64,000 nucleotides of DNA from Kribbella voronezhensis (GTDB lineage: Bacteria; Actinomycetota; Actinomycetes; Propionibacteriales; Kribbellaceae): NCBI RefSeq assembly GCF_004365175.1, contig NZ_SOCE01000001.1, positions 47,061 to 111,060 on the forward strand, written 5' to 3'. The position numbers and the translations under genes are program-made. Positions 27,593 through 37,250 of this stretch are shown here, in pieces; positions within the stretch are counted from its first letter, which is position 1; each line of letters begins with the position of its first letter. Under the pieces are notes generated by a model. The model had not been told where the DNA came from. It was given only the letters and a program-made list of their open reading frames with translations, and ran no database searches.

Positions 27593-28792
27593 GTGCCCCG
27601 TGAGATCCGCGATGTCGTGTTCGTCGACGGCGTCCGCACCCCGTTCGGCAAGGCCAAGGGCCAGTACGCCGAGACGCGCGCCGACGACCTCGTGATCAAG
27701 TGCATCCGGGAACTGCTCCGGCGGAACCCGTCACTGCCGCCGGAGAAGGTGGACGAGGTCGCGATCGCGGCCACCACTCAGATCGGCGACCAGGGCCTGA
27801 CCATCGGCCGGACCGCCGCCCTGCTGGCCGGCCTGCCGAACACCACCCCCGGCTACGCCATCGACCGGATGTGCGCGGGCGCGATGACCGCTGTCACCAC
27901 CACCGCCGCTGGGATCGCCTTCGGCGCGTACGACGTGGTCGTGGCCGGCGGCGTCGAGCACATGGGCCGGCACCCGATGGGCGAGGGCGTCGACCCGAAC
28001 CCGCGGATCATCTCCGAGAAGCTCGTCGACACCTCCGCGCTCGTGATGGGCTCGACCGCCGAGAACCTGCACGACCGGTACCCGACCATCACCAAGCAGC
28101 GGGTGGACGCCTTCGCCGTCGCCTCGCAGGAGCGCGCCGCCAAGGCGTACGCGAACGACCTGATCCAGCCGGACCTGGTCCCGATCGCGACCCGCTCGGC
28201 CGAGCACGGCTGGGGCTACGCGACCACCGACGAGCCGATGCGCCCGGGCACCACGATGGAAGACCTGGCCAAGCTGAAGACCCCGTTCCGGCCACACGGA
28301 CGGGTCACCGCGGGAAACTCCGCCGGTATCAACGACGGCGCCACCGCGTGCCTGCTGACCTCCGCGGAGACAGCCGCCGAACTCGGCCTGGCGCCGAAGA
28401 TGAAGCTGGTCTCGTACGGCTTCGTCGGCGTCGAGCCCGAGGTGATGGGCATCGGTCCGGTCCCGGCGACCGAGAAGGCGCTGAAGCTGGCCGGCCTGAC
28501 CATCGACGACATCCAGGCGTTCGAGGTGAACGAGGCGTTCGCCGTACAGGTGCTGGCCTTCCTCGAGCACTACGGCATCGCCGACGACGACCCGCGGGTG
28601 AACCCGTACGGCGGCGCGATCGCGTACGGGCACCCGCTGGCCTCGTCCGGCATCCGGCTGATGAACCAGCTGGCCAAGCAGTTCGAGCTCCGGCCCGAGG
28701 TGCGGTACGGCCTGACCACCATGTGCGTCGGCCTCGGCATGGGCGGCACTGTCATCTGGGAGAACCCGCACTTCGAAGGGGCAGCCGCATGA
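27593..28792 (+). CDS. fadA: Acetyl-CoA acyltransferase (thiolase) FadA
   Basis: 3-ketoacyl-CoA thiolase of fatty-acid beta-oxidation, 399 residues from a GTG with GAGGAGGG upstream. The acyl-accepting Cys is in IDRMCAGAMTAV; the NEAFA motif, the His in YGHPLASSGIR and the second Cys in TTMCVGLGMGG complete the active site. Together with fadB, whose ATG overlaps this stop by four bases, it makes the trifunctional beta-oxidation complex. Confidence 0.95.
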   Translation: MPREIRDVVFVDGVRTPFGKAKGQYAETRADDLVIKCIRELLRRNPSLPPEKVDEVAIAATTQIGDQGLTIGRTAALLAGLPNTTPGYAIDRMCAGAMTAVTTTAAGIAFGAYDVVVAGGVEHMGRHPMGEGVDPNPRIISEKLVDTSALVMGSTAENLHDRYPTITKQRVDAFAVASQERAAKAYANDLIQPDLVPIATRSAEHGWGYATTDEPMRPGTTMEDLAKLKTPFRPHGRVTAGNSAGINDGATACLLTSAETAAELGLAPKMKLVSYGFVGVEPEVMGIGPVPATEKALKLAGLTIDDIQAFEVNEAFAVQVLAFLEHYGIADDDPRVNPYGGAIAYGHPLASSGIRLMNQLAKQFELRPEVRYGLTTMCVGLGMGGTVIWENPHFEGAAA

Positions 28793-30903
28793 GTCTGCAG
28801 GAACTGATCGACGAAGCGGTCGCGATCGACAACGACGAGCTCGTCACGCTCGCACCCTCGCGCGACGTGGTGCTGCCGAACAAGGCCGGTACGATGGCGC
28901 TCATCACGCTCGACAACGGCCAGGACCACACCAAGCCGAACACCTTCGGCCCGCGTGGTCTGGCCGAGCTCGACAAGGCGATCGAGGCGGCGCTGGCCCG
29001 CGACGAGATCGTTGCCATCGGCATCACCGGCAAGCCGTTCATCCTGGCGGCCGGCGCCGACCTGACCGGCGTACCGAAGCTGACCGATCGCGAGCAGGCG
29101 CTCAACCTGGGCCGGATCGGTCACGGCGTGATGCGGAAGCTGCAGGACGGCGGGAAGCCTTCGTTCGCGTTCGTCAACGGCGTCGCGCTCGGCGGCGGAC
29201 TCGAGGTCGCGCTGCACGCGTCGTACCGGACCATCTCGGTCGCGGCCGGGATGATCTCCACGCCCGAGGTCTTCCTCGGGCTGCTGCCGGGCTGGGGTGG
29301 CGCCTTCCTGCTGCCGAACCTGATCGGCGCCGACAAGGCCGTCAAGGTCGTGGTCGAGAACGCGCTGAACCAGAACAAGATGCTCAGCGGGCCCGAGGCG
29401 GTGAAGCTCGGCATCGGCGACGTGCTGCTGGACTCGGCCGACTTCCTCGAGCAGTCGTTGCTGTGGGCAAGCAAGGTGCTGACCGGAGCGATTGCTGTCG
29501 AGCGCCCGGAGATCGACCGGGGCGACGCCTGGGATGCGGCCGTTGCGCGGGGCAAGGCGTTCGCGGATCTGAAGGTCAGCGGTGCCGCGCCCGCGCCGTA
29601 CCGGGCTCTGGACCTGATCACAGCGGCTCGCGACAACGATCGTGACCGTGGCTTCGCCGCCGAGGACGAGGCGCTCGCCGACCTGATCATGAGCGAGGAG
29701 CTCCGCAGCGGGCTCTACGCCTTCGACCTGGTGAACAAGCGGGCCAAGCGTCCCGCCGGCGCGCCGGACAAGTCGCTCGCGCGGCCGGTGACGAAGGTCG
29801 GTGTCGTCGGCGCCGGTCTGATGGCAGGTCAGCTCGCGCTGCTGTTCGTACGCCGGCTGGAGGTGCCCGTCGTACTCACGGACCTCGACCAGGAACGGGT
29901 GGACCGCGGCGTCGGCTACGTGCACGGCGAGATCGACAAGCTGCTCGGCAAGGGCCGGATCCGACCGGACAAGGCGTCGCAGCTCAAGGCGCTCGTCACC
30001 GGATCCGTGGACCGCGGTGTCTTCGCGGACGCCGACTTCGTGATCGAGGCCGTCTTCGAAGAACTCGAACTGAAGAAGAAGATCTTCGCCGACCTGGAGA
30101 AGACCGTCCGGCCGGACGCGATCCTGGCGACCAACACCAGCTCACTGTCCATCACCTCGATGGCAGCCGAGCTGCAGCACCCGGAGCGCGTTGTCGGGTT
30201 CCACTTCTTCAACCCGGTCGCGGTGCTGCCGCTGCTGGAGATCATCCGCGCCGAGCAGACCGACGACGCGTCGCTGGCTACGGCCTTTGCTGTCGGCAAG
30301 ACGCTGAAGAAGTCGTGCGTGCTGGTCAAGGACGCACCGGCGTTCGTGGTGAACCGGTTGCTGACGCGCTTCCTCGGTGAGGTCAGCGCGGCAGTGGACG
30401 AAGGTACGCCGATTCCGCTTGCTGACAAGGCTTTGTCGGCTCTCGGTCTGCCGATGCCGCCGTTCGTGTTGCTGCAGCTCGTCGGTCTTCCGGTTGCGCT
30501 GCATGTCGCCGAGACGATGAACCGGTCGTACCCGGATCGCTTCGCCGTCTCGGAGAACCTCGCCAAGGTCGTTGCCGCTGGCAAGAGTTCCTTCTACGTC
30601 TGGAGCGCCGAGGGCAAGCCGTCGGTCGACCCGGAGGTCGAGGCGCTCGTCACCGTCGGCGACAAGCCGTCGACACCTGAGGAACTCCGCAGCCGCGTGC
30701 TCACCGCCCTGGCCGAAGAGATCCGCATCATGCTCGACGAAGGCGTCGTCGCCGAACCCCAGGACATCGACCTCTGCCTCCTCCTCGGAGCCGGCTGGCC
30801 GTTCCACCTCGGCGGCATCACCCCGTACCTCGACCGCTCGGGCATCTCCGAAAAGGTCAACGGCCGGCGTTTCCTCCCCAAGGGCGTCGCCAGCCTCACC
30901 TGA
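28789..30903 (+). CDS. fadB: Multifunctional enoyl-CoA hydratase/3-hydroxyacyl-CoA dehydrogenase FadB
   Basis: 704 residues. The N-terminal crotonase domain (about 1-330) has the oxyanion and Glu positions in NGVALGGGLEVALHA and STPEVFLGLLPGWGG. The dehydrogenase half begins with the NAD motif VGVVGAGLMAGQ (one Ala in place of the more usual Gly), followed by NTSSLSI, the catalytic His in VGFHFFNPV, and the C-terminal domain with VVNRLLTRFLGE. It forms an operon with fadA. A long hairpin closes the operon. Confidence 0.95.
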   Translation: MSLQELIDEAVAIDNDELVTLAPSRDVVLPNKAGTMALITLDNGQDHTKPNTFGPRGLAELDKAIEAALARDEIVAIGITGKPFILAAGADLTGVPKLTDREQALNLGRIGHGVMRKLQDGGKPSFAFVNGVALGGGLEVALHASYRTISVAAGMISTPEVFLGLLPGWGGAFLLPNLIGADKAVKVVVENALNQNKMLSGPEAVKLGIGDVLLDSADFLEQSLLWASKVLTGAIAVERPEIDRGDAWDAAVARGKAFADLKVSGAAPAPYRALDLITAARDNDRDRGFAAEDEALADLIMSEELRSGLYAFDLVNKRAKRPAGAPDKSLARPVTKVGVVGAGLMAGQLALLFVRRLEVPVVLTDLDQERVDRGVGYVHGEIDKLLGKGRIRPDKASQLKALVTGSVDRGVFADADFVIEAVFEELELKKKIFADLEKTVRPDAILATNTSSLSITSMAAELQHPERVVGFHFFNPVAVLPLLEIIRAEQTDDASLATAFAVGKTLKKSCVLVKDAPAFVVNRLLTRFLGEVSAAVDEGTPIPLADKALSALGLPMPPFVLLQLVGLPVALHVAETMNRSYPDRFAVSENLAKVVAAGKSSFYVWSAEGKPSVDPEVEALVTVGDKPSTPEELRSRVLTALAEEIRIMLDEGVVAEPQDIDLCLLLGAGWPFHLGGITPYLDRSGISEKVNGRRFLPKGVASLT

Positions 30904-30908
30904 GAACC

Positions 30909-30952
30909 GCTGGGGGCCGGTGCGGAGCCGGAAGCCCGCACCGACCCCCAGC
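30909..30952 (+). terminator. Terminator of fadAB
   Basis: 16-bp stem with one mismatch (30910-30925 with 30936-30951), extended one pair by 30909 and 30952, starting six bases after the fadB stop. Confidence 0.8.
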
Positions 30953-30980
30953 ACTCAGTACTGCGAACGCCCAGGCCCCG

Positions 30981-31210
30981 TCGAGGGCTCCTGCGTCGCC
31001 CCCTCCCCCGGTGCTCCCACCCACCTCTCCCGCCCGGCTCCTGCGTCGCCGTGCTCAGGTCGGTTGCGGGGCGAGGACGGGTCGGCTCAGCCCCGGTGCC
31101 CGTGGAGGCGCGAATGCGCCCGAACAGTTGCCGTCTGAGACAACCCAGCGGTGGAGCATGAGCCCCCTGTCGCCGAGGGTCGCCCGGCTGCTGCGTCGCC
31201 GTGCTCAGCT
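30981..31210. repeat. Repeat-bearing gap after fadB
   Basis: About 500 bases (30904-31402) hold no convincing gene. GCTCCTGCGTCGC occurs at 30987-30999 and 31037-31049, with a one-base variant at 31187-31199. The last two sit in a longer near-identical block (31031-31058 and 31181-31208). This is the inverse of the core found at 25.1-25.4 kb, so both gaps carry the same repeat family. Beyond 31210 to 31402 I see nothing else. Confidence 0.6.
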
Positions 31211-31402
31211 ATGTGGTGACCGGCGTCGATCGGCTCACCGCTTGTGACGGTGAAGGCGAAGGCGGTCGGACAGCTCGTTGGACGCCGCCCAGCGGCGAGG
31301 CAAAGCCACTCGGCTTGGCCGAACACCCGCTCCGTTCCACCTCGCTCGTGCTCAGATGTGAGCGAGCTGGAGTCCATCGCTACCCGGTGACGCCGGGGGT
31401 TG

Positions 31403-32710
31403 TCAGCCTCGCCAACTCTTGACGGCTGCAGCCAGTGCGGCTGGGGATTTGCCGGTGTGGTGCTTGATGATGGCGGTGTAGGCGACCGGGGTCGTGTTGT
31501 GGACGGACAGGTCCGCGTAGAGGGCGGCCAGCTTCTTGGTGCCGAGCTTTGCGGCCAAGTACTCCGTGGCCCACCAGGAGACGCCGTACGAGCGGTTGCT
31601 GTTGGCGTCGAAGTCGGCCGATGAAGGCAGGGCCTTGAGGGAAGGCAAATACTTCGCCCGCACCTCCTTGCGGTACGGGTCGACCGTCCAGTGCGGGTCG
31701 TCCTCGATCGCACGGCACCGCACGTACTCCGCGACGCCTTCGACCAGCCACTCGGGCGTCCGCCAGTTCATCGAGTCGGTGGCGACGTGCGTCATCTCGT
31801 GCACCAGCAGGTCCTCGTCGGTGCTTTGCCGGAAGGCGGGGTTGACCACGATCCGGCTGCCGATCGGCGCGCCGGTCTTCACGCGAAACGGCTCCCCGTC
31901 GTACAGGCCGACGGCCTTCGCCGCGATGGTCCAGCCGGCGCCGGTGCCGGTGGTCCACAGCATGCTCATCACCCGCGGCTCGTGCATCGCGACCACCATC
32001 ACGGACCCGTCCCACGGCCGCGGCCAATGCCGGCGGACCGCCTCGACCGCTCCTTCCGAGTTCTTGGCGATCTTCGCGCCGAGCGCCGCCTCTGCCTTGT
32101 CGACGACCACGACCACCTTCTCGCGGTGGGTCACCGCGATCTCGCCGAAGTCCCACGGCTGCTGATGACCGTCACCACTCAGCTCCGAGTCCAGCGCGTT
32201 GTCGGACACGAGCACCCAGTGATCGCCGCGCCGAGTGAACGTGTAGCCGAGGTCCGTCTGGACAGGAGCACTGTCGAGGGCGGCCAGCTGGTACCGCATC
32301 ATCAACCGGACGGAAACGGTCGAGGGCCCGTACTTCGTCACCAAGGCGGGTGTCCCCCGCTCGGACTCGACGAAATAGGTCAGCTTGGTGAACGCGAACT
32401 TCCGCAGATTCGTGAACAGCGTCCGCTGCGACCGCACCAGGGCCGGCTGCGCCGGATCGACCGCCGCCAGGAACGCCTTCTGGTCACCCTTCTGTACCGC
32501 GGTCGCCCGCAGCGCCAGCAGCACATTGAGCTGACCCTTCCGGGCCGCCTTCTCCGCCTCGGAAGATGCACCAGGCGTTGCCTCGACCGCAACCGCAGTG
32601 CTCCCACTGGGCGGCGCGCCGTGACCTCCCCGAGTCGCCACGACGACGCCACCGGCACTGGCGACTGCCAACGCGGCAACTCCCGCGACGATCCGCCCCC
32701 GCTTGGTCAT
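31403..32710 (-). CDS. Membrane-anchored gluzincin peptidase (MA-like), paralogue 1
   Basis: 435 residues. A short basic N-terminus and one hydrophobic segment ([21 protein letters not shown]) act as signal or anchor; the rest is extracytoplasmic. Residues 50-240 form an NTF2-like looking domain ([18 protein letters not shown]), and the peptidase domain has HEMTHVAT with His304, Glu305 and His308 plus the downstream Glu in [10 protein letters not shown]. Two paralogues at 34.4-37.3 kb share these blocks. Substrate unknown. Confidence 0.8.
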   Translation of the reverse strand: MTKRGRIVAGVAALAVASAGGVVVATRGGHGAPPSGSTAVAVEATPGASSEAEKAARKGQLNVLLALRATAVQKGDQKAFLAAVDPAQPALVRSQRTLFTNLRKFAFTKLTYFVESERGTPALVTKYGPSTVSVRLMMRYQLAALDSAPVQTDLGYTFTRRGDHWVLVSDNALDSELSGDGHQQPWDFGEIAVTHREKVVVVVDKAEAALGAKIAKNSEGAVEAVRRHWPRPWDGSVMVVAMHEPRVMSMLWTTGTGAGWTIAAKAVGLYDGEPFRVKTGAPIGSRIVVNPAFRQSTDEDLLVHEMTHVATDSMNWRTPEWLVEGVAEYVRCRAIEDDPHWTVDPYRKEVRAKYLPSLKALPSSADFDANSNRSYGVSWWATEYLAAKLGTKKLAALYADLSVHNTTPVAYTAIIKHHTGKSPAALAAAVKSWRG

Positions 32711-32794
32711 CAGTTCTCCTCGGCCCCCGTCGTCCAGCGAAGGGATACTACTCCCGATTCGAGTCGCCGCCGGCCGCAGTACAGCGCAGAAAGG

Positions 32795-32828
32795 GCCGTG
32801 CCCTCGGGTTCGATCCCGAGGGCACGGC
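32795..32828 (-). terminator. Terminator of the permease gene
   Basis: Perfect 14-bp stem (32795-32808 with 32815-32828) with a 6-base loop, 21 bases past the permease stop. The central part mimics a tRNA T-arm but no tRNA is present. Confidence 0.8.
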
Positions 32829-32848
32829 TGAGCTGATGCGTACTGCTG

Positions 32849-34330
32849 CTAGGCGCGGGTGCTCTCGCCGGTGCGCTCGGTCTCGCCGACGCGGCTCTTG
32901 CGGTACCCGTACAGACCGTAGAAGACGAAGCCGAGCACCATCCAGATCGCGAACCGCAGCCAGGTCTCCAGCGACAGGTTCAGCATCAGGTAGATGCAGA
33001 TCACCGCGGCGAGGATCGGCACCACCGGGTTGCCCGGGACCTTGAACGCGCGCTCGATGTCGGGACGGCTCCGGCGCAGCAGCGGTACGGCGATCGACAC
33101 CAGGGTGAACGCGGCCAGCGTGCCGATGTTCACCATCTCTTCCAGTTTGCCGATCGGCGTCACGCCGGCCACGATCGCGACGACGATGCCGATCCCGATC
33201 GTCAACCGGTACGGCGTACCGAACTTCGGATGGGTCTTGCCCAGCTTGGCCGGCACCAGGTGATCCCGGCTCATCGCGAACACGACCCGGGCGGCGCCGA
33301 TCATCAGCGTCAGCACGACCGTGGTCAGACCGGCCACCGCACCGGCCGAGATCAGGGTCGCGAAGCCGGGCCTGCCGACCGACTTGAAGGCCTCCGCGAG
33401 CGCCGCCTCGCCACTGATGTCGGAGTACTTGACCATGCCGGTGATCACGATGCAGACCGCCACGTACAGCACGGTGCAGATCGCCAGCGAACCGATGATG
33501 CCGCGCGGGAGGTCGCGCTGCGGGTTCTTCGCCTCCTCGGCGGTGGTCGCGACCACGTCGAACCCGATGAACGCGAAGAACACCAGCGACGCGCCGGACA
33601 CCAGCCCCATCACCCCGAACGTCGACGGCGTGAACCCGAACAATGCCTGGAACAACGGGGTGGTGATGGTGACGTCGCCGCTCTTGGCCGGAACGCTCGG
33701 CGGGATGAAGGGGGTCAGGTTCGAGGCCTTGATGTAGAACAGCCCGGCGATGATCACGAACAGCACCACGAACAGCTTCACCGCGACCAGCGCCAGGTTG
33801 ACCCGCAGCGACTCCTTGATGCCGATCGTCGCCAGTGTGGCCAGGACCAGGATCAGCAGCATCGCCAGCACGTTCACGTTGCTGTCCGGCCCGATCGAGT
33901 CCGGCCAGCCGAGTCCGATCTCCTCGAGGAACAACTTCGCGTACGTCGACCAGCCCTGCGCGACCACACTTGCCCCGAGCATCAACTCCAGCAACAGGTC
34001 CCAGCCGATGATCCAGGCGAAGATCTCACCGAGCGAGAAGTAGGAGAACGTGTACGCCGACCCGGAAACCGGGACGGTGGAGGAGAACTCGGCATAACAC
34101 AAGGCGGCCAGCGCACAGCACACCGCGGCAAGCACGAAGGACAACGCGATACTGGGCCCCGCATAGGCCTTCGCGGCGCGCCCGGTCAGCGTGAAGATAC
34201 CGGCACCGATGATGACGCCGATCCCGAAGACGGTCAGGTCCAGGGCATTGAGGCGCTTCTTGAGCTGGTACTCCGGCTCGTCGGTGTCCGCGATCGACTG
34301 CTCGATCGTCTTCGTTCGCAACAGACTCAT
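32849..34330 (-). CDS. APC superfamily amino-acid permease (cationic type)
   Basis: 493-residue transporter of the cationic amino-acid transporter group. The N-terminus TKTIEQSIADTDEPEYQLKK is typical of bacterial CAT-type proteins; the first helix carries VFGIGVIIGAGIFTLTG (substrate-site GAGIF). About 12-13 membrane segments follow, with SGSAYTFSY in helix 3 and FFAFIGFDVVATTAEEAKNPQRDLP after helix 6, both family landmarks. Probably imports basic or neutral amino acids; exact substrate unknown. It lies between two peptidase-MA paralogues on the same strand. Confidence 0.92.
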   Translation of the reverse strand: MSLLRTKTIEQSIADTDEPEYQLKKRLNALDLTVFGIGVIIGAGIFTLTGRAAKAYAGPSIALSFVLAAVCCALAALCYAEFSSTVPVSGSAYTFSYFSLGEIFAWIIGWDLLLELMLGASVVAQGWSTYAKLFLEEIGLGWPDSIGPDSNVNVLAMLLILVLATLATIGIKESLRVNLALVAVKLFVVLFVIIAGLFYIKASNLTPFIPPSVPAKSGDVTITTPLFQALFGFTPSTFGVMGLVSGASLVFFAFIGFDVVATTAEEAKNPQRDLPRGIIGSLAICTVLYVAVCIVITGMVKYSDISGEAALAEAFKSVGRPGFATLISAGAVAGLTTVVLTLMIGAARVVFAMSRDHLVPAKLGKTHPKFGTPYRLTIGIGIVVAIVAGVTPIGKLEEMVNIGTLAAFTLVSIAVPLLRRSRPDIERAFKVPGNPVVPILAAVICIYLMLNLSLETWLRFAIWMVLGFVFYGLYGYRKSRVGETERTGESTRA

Positions 34331-34345
34331 CTGTACGCCTCCTCA

Positions 34346-34368
34346 GCTCGGACGGAACCCCTCCGAGC
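34346..34368 (-). terminator. Weak hairpin after peptidase paralogue 2
   Basis: 7-bp perfect stem (34346-34352 with 34362-34368) between this gene and the permease start. May only attenuate read-through. Confidence 0.35.
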
Positions 34369-34402
34369 CTGCCCGTCTGACTTCCCGAGGTCAATCCGCC
34401 AC

Positions 34403-35785
34403 TCAGCGTGGCGGGCGATAGTCCTTGAGTGCCAGCCACAACGAGGCTTCCGTGTACCCACTCCTGGTCAGCAGGATGCGGTCCCGGGCCGACTGATCGG
34501 TGCCGTTGCGGGCCAGGTCTTCGTACAGGTCCTCGACCGGCTGCAGCCCGATCCGGGAGACCAGGAAACGGACGGCCAGCCAGCTCACGCCGTACACGTC
34601 GGTGTTGGTCTGGTAGAAGCCGGCGTCCGTCGGCAGCGCGCTCAGCGTGGGCATCGCGTCGTCGATGACCTCCTGCTCCCACTTGCCGACCTCGCCGGGT
34701 CCGCTGATCGCCTCGATCCCCCGCCAGGAGACGTACTCCGCGGCGCCCTCGGCCAGCCACAGCGGCTCGTACCCGCCGAGGTCCGCGGTCGCCACGTGGG
34801 TGATCTCGTGCGACAGCAGGATCTCGTCGATCCGGTCGCGCTCCTTCGGGTTCACCACGATGTAGGCGCCGGCCACGATCCCGTCGGCGGTGTCCTCACC
34901 GGGCAGCGACGAGAACGTCGATCCCGCGCTCGCGGCCGACTCGATGTCCTCGTCGGCGAACCGGGCATCCCGTACGTCGGTGTCGTCGAGTGCTGCGATC
35001 AGCACCGACCCGCTCCACTTGCGCGGCCAGTACGCCGCGACCTCGGTCAGCGCCTCGGTCGCCTCGGTGACGATCGACCGGCCGCGCTTCGTGTCGCCCT
35101 TGTCGACCAGCACGAGCACCCGCGGCCCGCGGTGCACCTCGATCCGGCCGAGGTCCCACGGCTCCTGGTGCGCGCCCGGACCGAGGTCCTTGTCGAGATC
35201 GTTGTCGTCGGCCAGGATCCAGCGGCCGGCCCGGCTGACGAAGGTGTAGCCGAGCTCGGTGGACACCGGAGTCATGTCGACGTTCGGGATCTGGTAGCGC
35301 ATCAGCACCCGGACCAGGTACGTCGTCGAGCCGTGCGCGCGCATCGCGTCCGCGTCGAAGCGCTCCTCGGCCTGGCTGTAGCCGATCTCGCCGAACCCGA
35401 TGTCGACCAGGTTCGCGAACAGCACCTTCTGCTGCCGGCGCAACTTCGCGTTCGCCGGATCGACGTCCTGCAGGAAGAGGCTCTCGTTGCCGATCCGGAC
35501 CGCGCGCGCTCGCCGGAGCAGAATCGTGTCGACCGCGAGCCGGCGGGCAGCGATCGCGGCACTGGTCTTCGACGGCGGCGTGTTGCCCTGGTTCGGATGT
35601 TTCGGCGGGGTGGCCGTAGCGGTGACGGGAGGCCTGGCCCGGGCATCCCGTTCCCGGTCGTGGACGGCGTACCCGACACCACCGGAGACAAGGGCGACCA
35701 CGACAAGAAGGCCCAGCCAGCGGCGGGGCCCGTGGGGCGGAACCTGAGCGCCTGGCGGTGCGGCACTAGGTGGTGTCAAGCTCAC
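34403..35785 (-). CDS. Membrane-anchored gluzincin peptidase (MA-like), paralogue 2
   Basis: 460 residues with a cytosolic Pro-rich start, one membrane helix (WLGLLVVVALVSGGVGYAV) and a Pro/Thr linker. The extracytoplasmic part repeats the order seen in the other two paralogues: DVDPAN, LGYTFVSRAGRWILADDNDLD, PWDLGRIEV, a zinc motif HEITHVAT (His326, Glu327, His330) and WLAEGAAEYV. The C-terminal helical part ends in ALKDYRPPR. Intact active site, unknown substrate; cell-wall or surface-protein processing is only a guess. Confidence 0.8.
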   Translation of the reverse strand: MSLTPPSAAPPGAQVPPHGPRRWLGLLVVVALVSGGVGYAVHDRERDARARPPVTATATPPKHPNQGNTPPSKTSAAIAARRLAVDTILLRRARAVRIGNESLFLQDVDPANAKLRRQQKVLFANLVDIGFGEIGYSQAEERFDADAMRAHGSTTYLVRVLMRYQIPNVDMTPVSTELGYTFVSRAGRWILADDNDLDKDLGPGAHQEPWDLGRIEVHRGPRVLVLVDKGDTKRGRSIVTEATEALTEVAAYWPRKWSGSVLIAALDDTDVRDARFADEDIESAASAGSTFSSLPGEDTADGIVAGAYIVVNPKERDRIDEILLSHEITHVATADLGGYEPLWLAEGAAEYVSWRGIEAISGPGEVGKWEQEVIDDAMPTLSALPTDAGFYQTNTDVYGVSWLAVRFLVSRIGLQPVEDLYEDLARNGTDQSARDRILLTRSGYTEASLWLALKDYRPPR

Positions 35786-35873
35786 GTCGGGTCGATTCCT
35801 CCGGTCCGCCCGTCTGCTACAGCCCGGCTACCCTACTCGCTCCGGCCGTCTCCACCACAAACTCGCCGAGGCA

Positions 35874-37250
35874 TCACAGTCCCGCCGCTGCCCGCAGGGC
35901 CTGGAAGAGGCCGGCCTCGGTGATCCCGAGGTGCTCTTGCATGATGCGGTTGCGTTCCGCCTGGGTACTGCCGAGCGCGGCCATCTCCTGGTACAACGTG
36001 GCGACCTCCGTTCCGCCGTACTTGTGGAACAGGTAGTTCATCGCCAGCCAGGACAGCGGGTACGAACTCGACGCGTTGTTGAAGAACGTTGCGTCCGTCG
36101 GCAGGCCGTTGGCTTTCGCGAGGTACTTCGTCCGCACTTTTGCCTCGTACTTGTCCAGCGCCAGGTCCTCCGCGCCGTCCATCGGCAGGAACTCGACGTA
36201 CGTCGCGGCCCCCTCGACCATCCACCGCGGCGCATAGGCCCCGTACGGCGCGGTCGCGACGTGGGTGAACTCGTGCGCGAGCGTCCGGGCGTCCACCCTG
36301 GCCCGGTTGCGTGGGTTGATCACGACGTAGGAGTCGGCCCGCTCCCCCATCCCGCTCACCTCGCCAGGCAGCGTGCGGTAGACCCAGGTTGCCATCGCCA
36401 GCGCGTCCTCGGCGTTCTTCGGCAGCGAGTAGTCGGCGCCGCGAACCACCTTGTCGTCGAGGGCGATGACGAACCCGGAGCCGGTCCAGCCACCCGGCCA
36501 GCTCGCGCCGACAGCCTTCACCGCACTGACGGCCTTGGCAACCAGACTGGTCGCGAGCTCGGTCTGGTCCTGCTCGACCACGACCAGCACCCGTGGTCCG
36601 CGCTTGACCAGGACCCGCCCGATGTCCCAGGCCTCTTGGTGCGAACCCCGCGGTAGTTGGCGGTCAAGGTCCGTGTCGGAGACCAGCATCCAGCGGCCGT
36701 CGGGACGCTTGGTGAAGGTGTAGCCGAGCATCGTCCGCACGGGGACCGGGTCGATGCCCTGGATCTGGTACGCCATCGCGACGCCCACGGCGTACGTCGA
36801 CGGGCCGTACTTGTCCACCAGCCGCTGATCGAACTGCTCGTGGAGTCGCTCGTAGCCGAGCTTGGCGAACCCGAACTGGCGAAGGTTGCCGAACAGCATC
36901 CGCTGCCTGGCCAGCAACGTCTTGTTGCCGGGATCCACGTCCGCCAGGAACTCCGCTTCGTTGTCCTGCTGTACCGCGTGGGCCCGGGCGGCGAGGATCT
37001 TGTCCACTCCAGCAGCTCGCGCTGCCTCGTCCGACGCTCCGGGTCCACCGGAGGACGCGGCCTGGGACTCCTCTGGACCTTTCGACCGGGACTGGTGCAG
37101 GGCCAGGCCGCCGGCGACTGCGGTGGCGACGAGAACCAGCGAGAGGAACAGCGGCCAGGCCCGCTGTTGCCGGGAAGCCGCCGAATGACGGCCCCTCGCC
37201 GGCCCTCCGTCAGGCCCCGTTGGGCCTGCCGCTCGCGGTGTCTGGCTCAC
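35874..37250 (-). CDS. Membrane-anchored gluzincin peptidase (MA-like), paralogue 3
   Basis: 458 residues, GTG start, N-terminal cytosolic stretch rich in Arg/Gly then one helix ([18 protein letters not shown]). Motifs match the other two: [32 protein letters not shown], zinc motif HEFTHVAT (His326, Glu327, His330) and [11 protein letters not shown]. Its start lies 41 bases inside the dxs gene, implying translational coupling or a later true start, although no better start is visible before the helix. Confidence 0.8.
   Translation of the reverse strand: MSQTPRAAGPTGPDGGPARGRHSAASRQQRAWPLFLSLVLVATAVAGGLALHQSRSKGPEESQAASSGGPGASDEAARAAGVDKILAARAHAVQQDNEAEFLADVDPGNKTLLARQRMLFGNLRQFGFAKLGYERLHEQFDQRLVDKYGPSTYAVGVAMAYQIQGIDPVPVRTMLGYTFTKRPDGRWMLVSDTDLDRQLPRGSHQEAWDIGRVLVKRGPRVLVVVEQDQTELATSLVAKAVSAVKAVGASWPGGWTGSGFVIALDDKVVRGADYSLPKNAEDALAMATWVYRTLPGEVSGMGERADSYVVINPRNRARVDARTLAHEFTHVATAPYGAYAPRWMVEGAATYVEFLPMDGAEDLALDKYEAKVRTKYLAKANGLPTDATFFNNASSSYPLSWLAMNYLFHKYGGTEVATLYQEMAALGSTQAERNRIMQEHLGITEAGLFQALRAAAGL

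Noticed and set aside
30981..31400. Minus-strand frame reading on from the peptidase gene end
   Set aside because: It runs through the repeat elements, has no ribosome site and no family match.
32795..32828. tRNA-like T-arm (GGGTTCGATCCC)
   Set aside because: The arm is the centre of a perfect 14-bp hairpin; no acceptor stem, D-arm, anticodon arm or CCA can be placed around it. It is a terminator.
33230..35923. Long plus-strand open frame of ~900 codons
   Set aside because: It is antisense to the permease and a peptidase gene, rich in Arg/Gly/Asp/His in the pattern of GC-rich shadow frames, with no recognisable domain.
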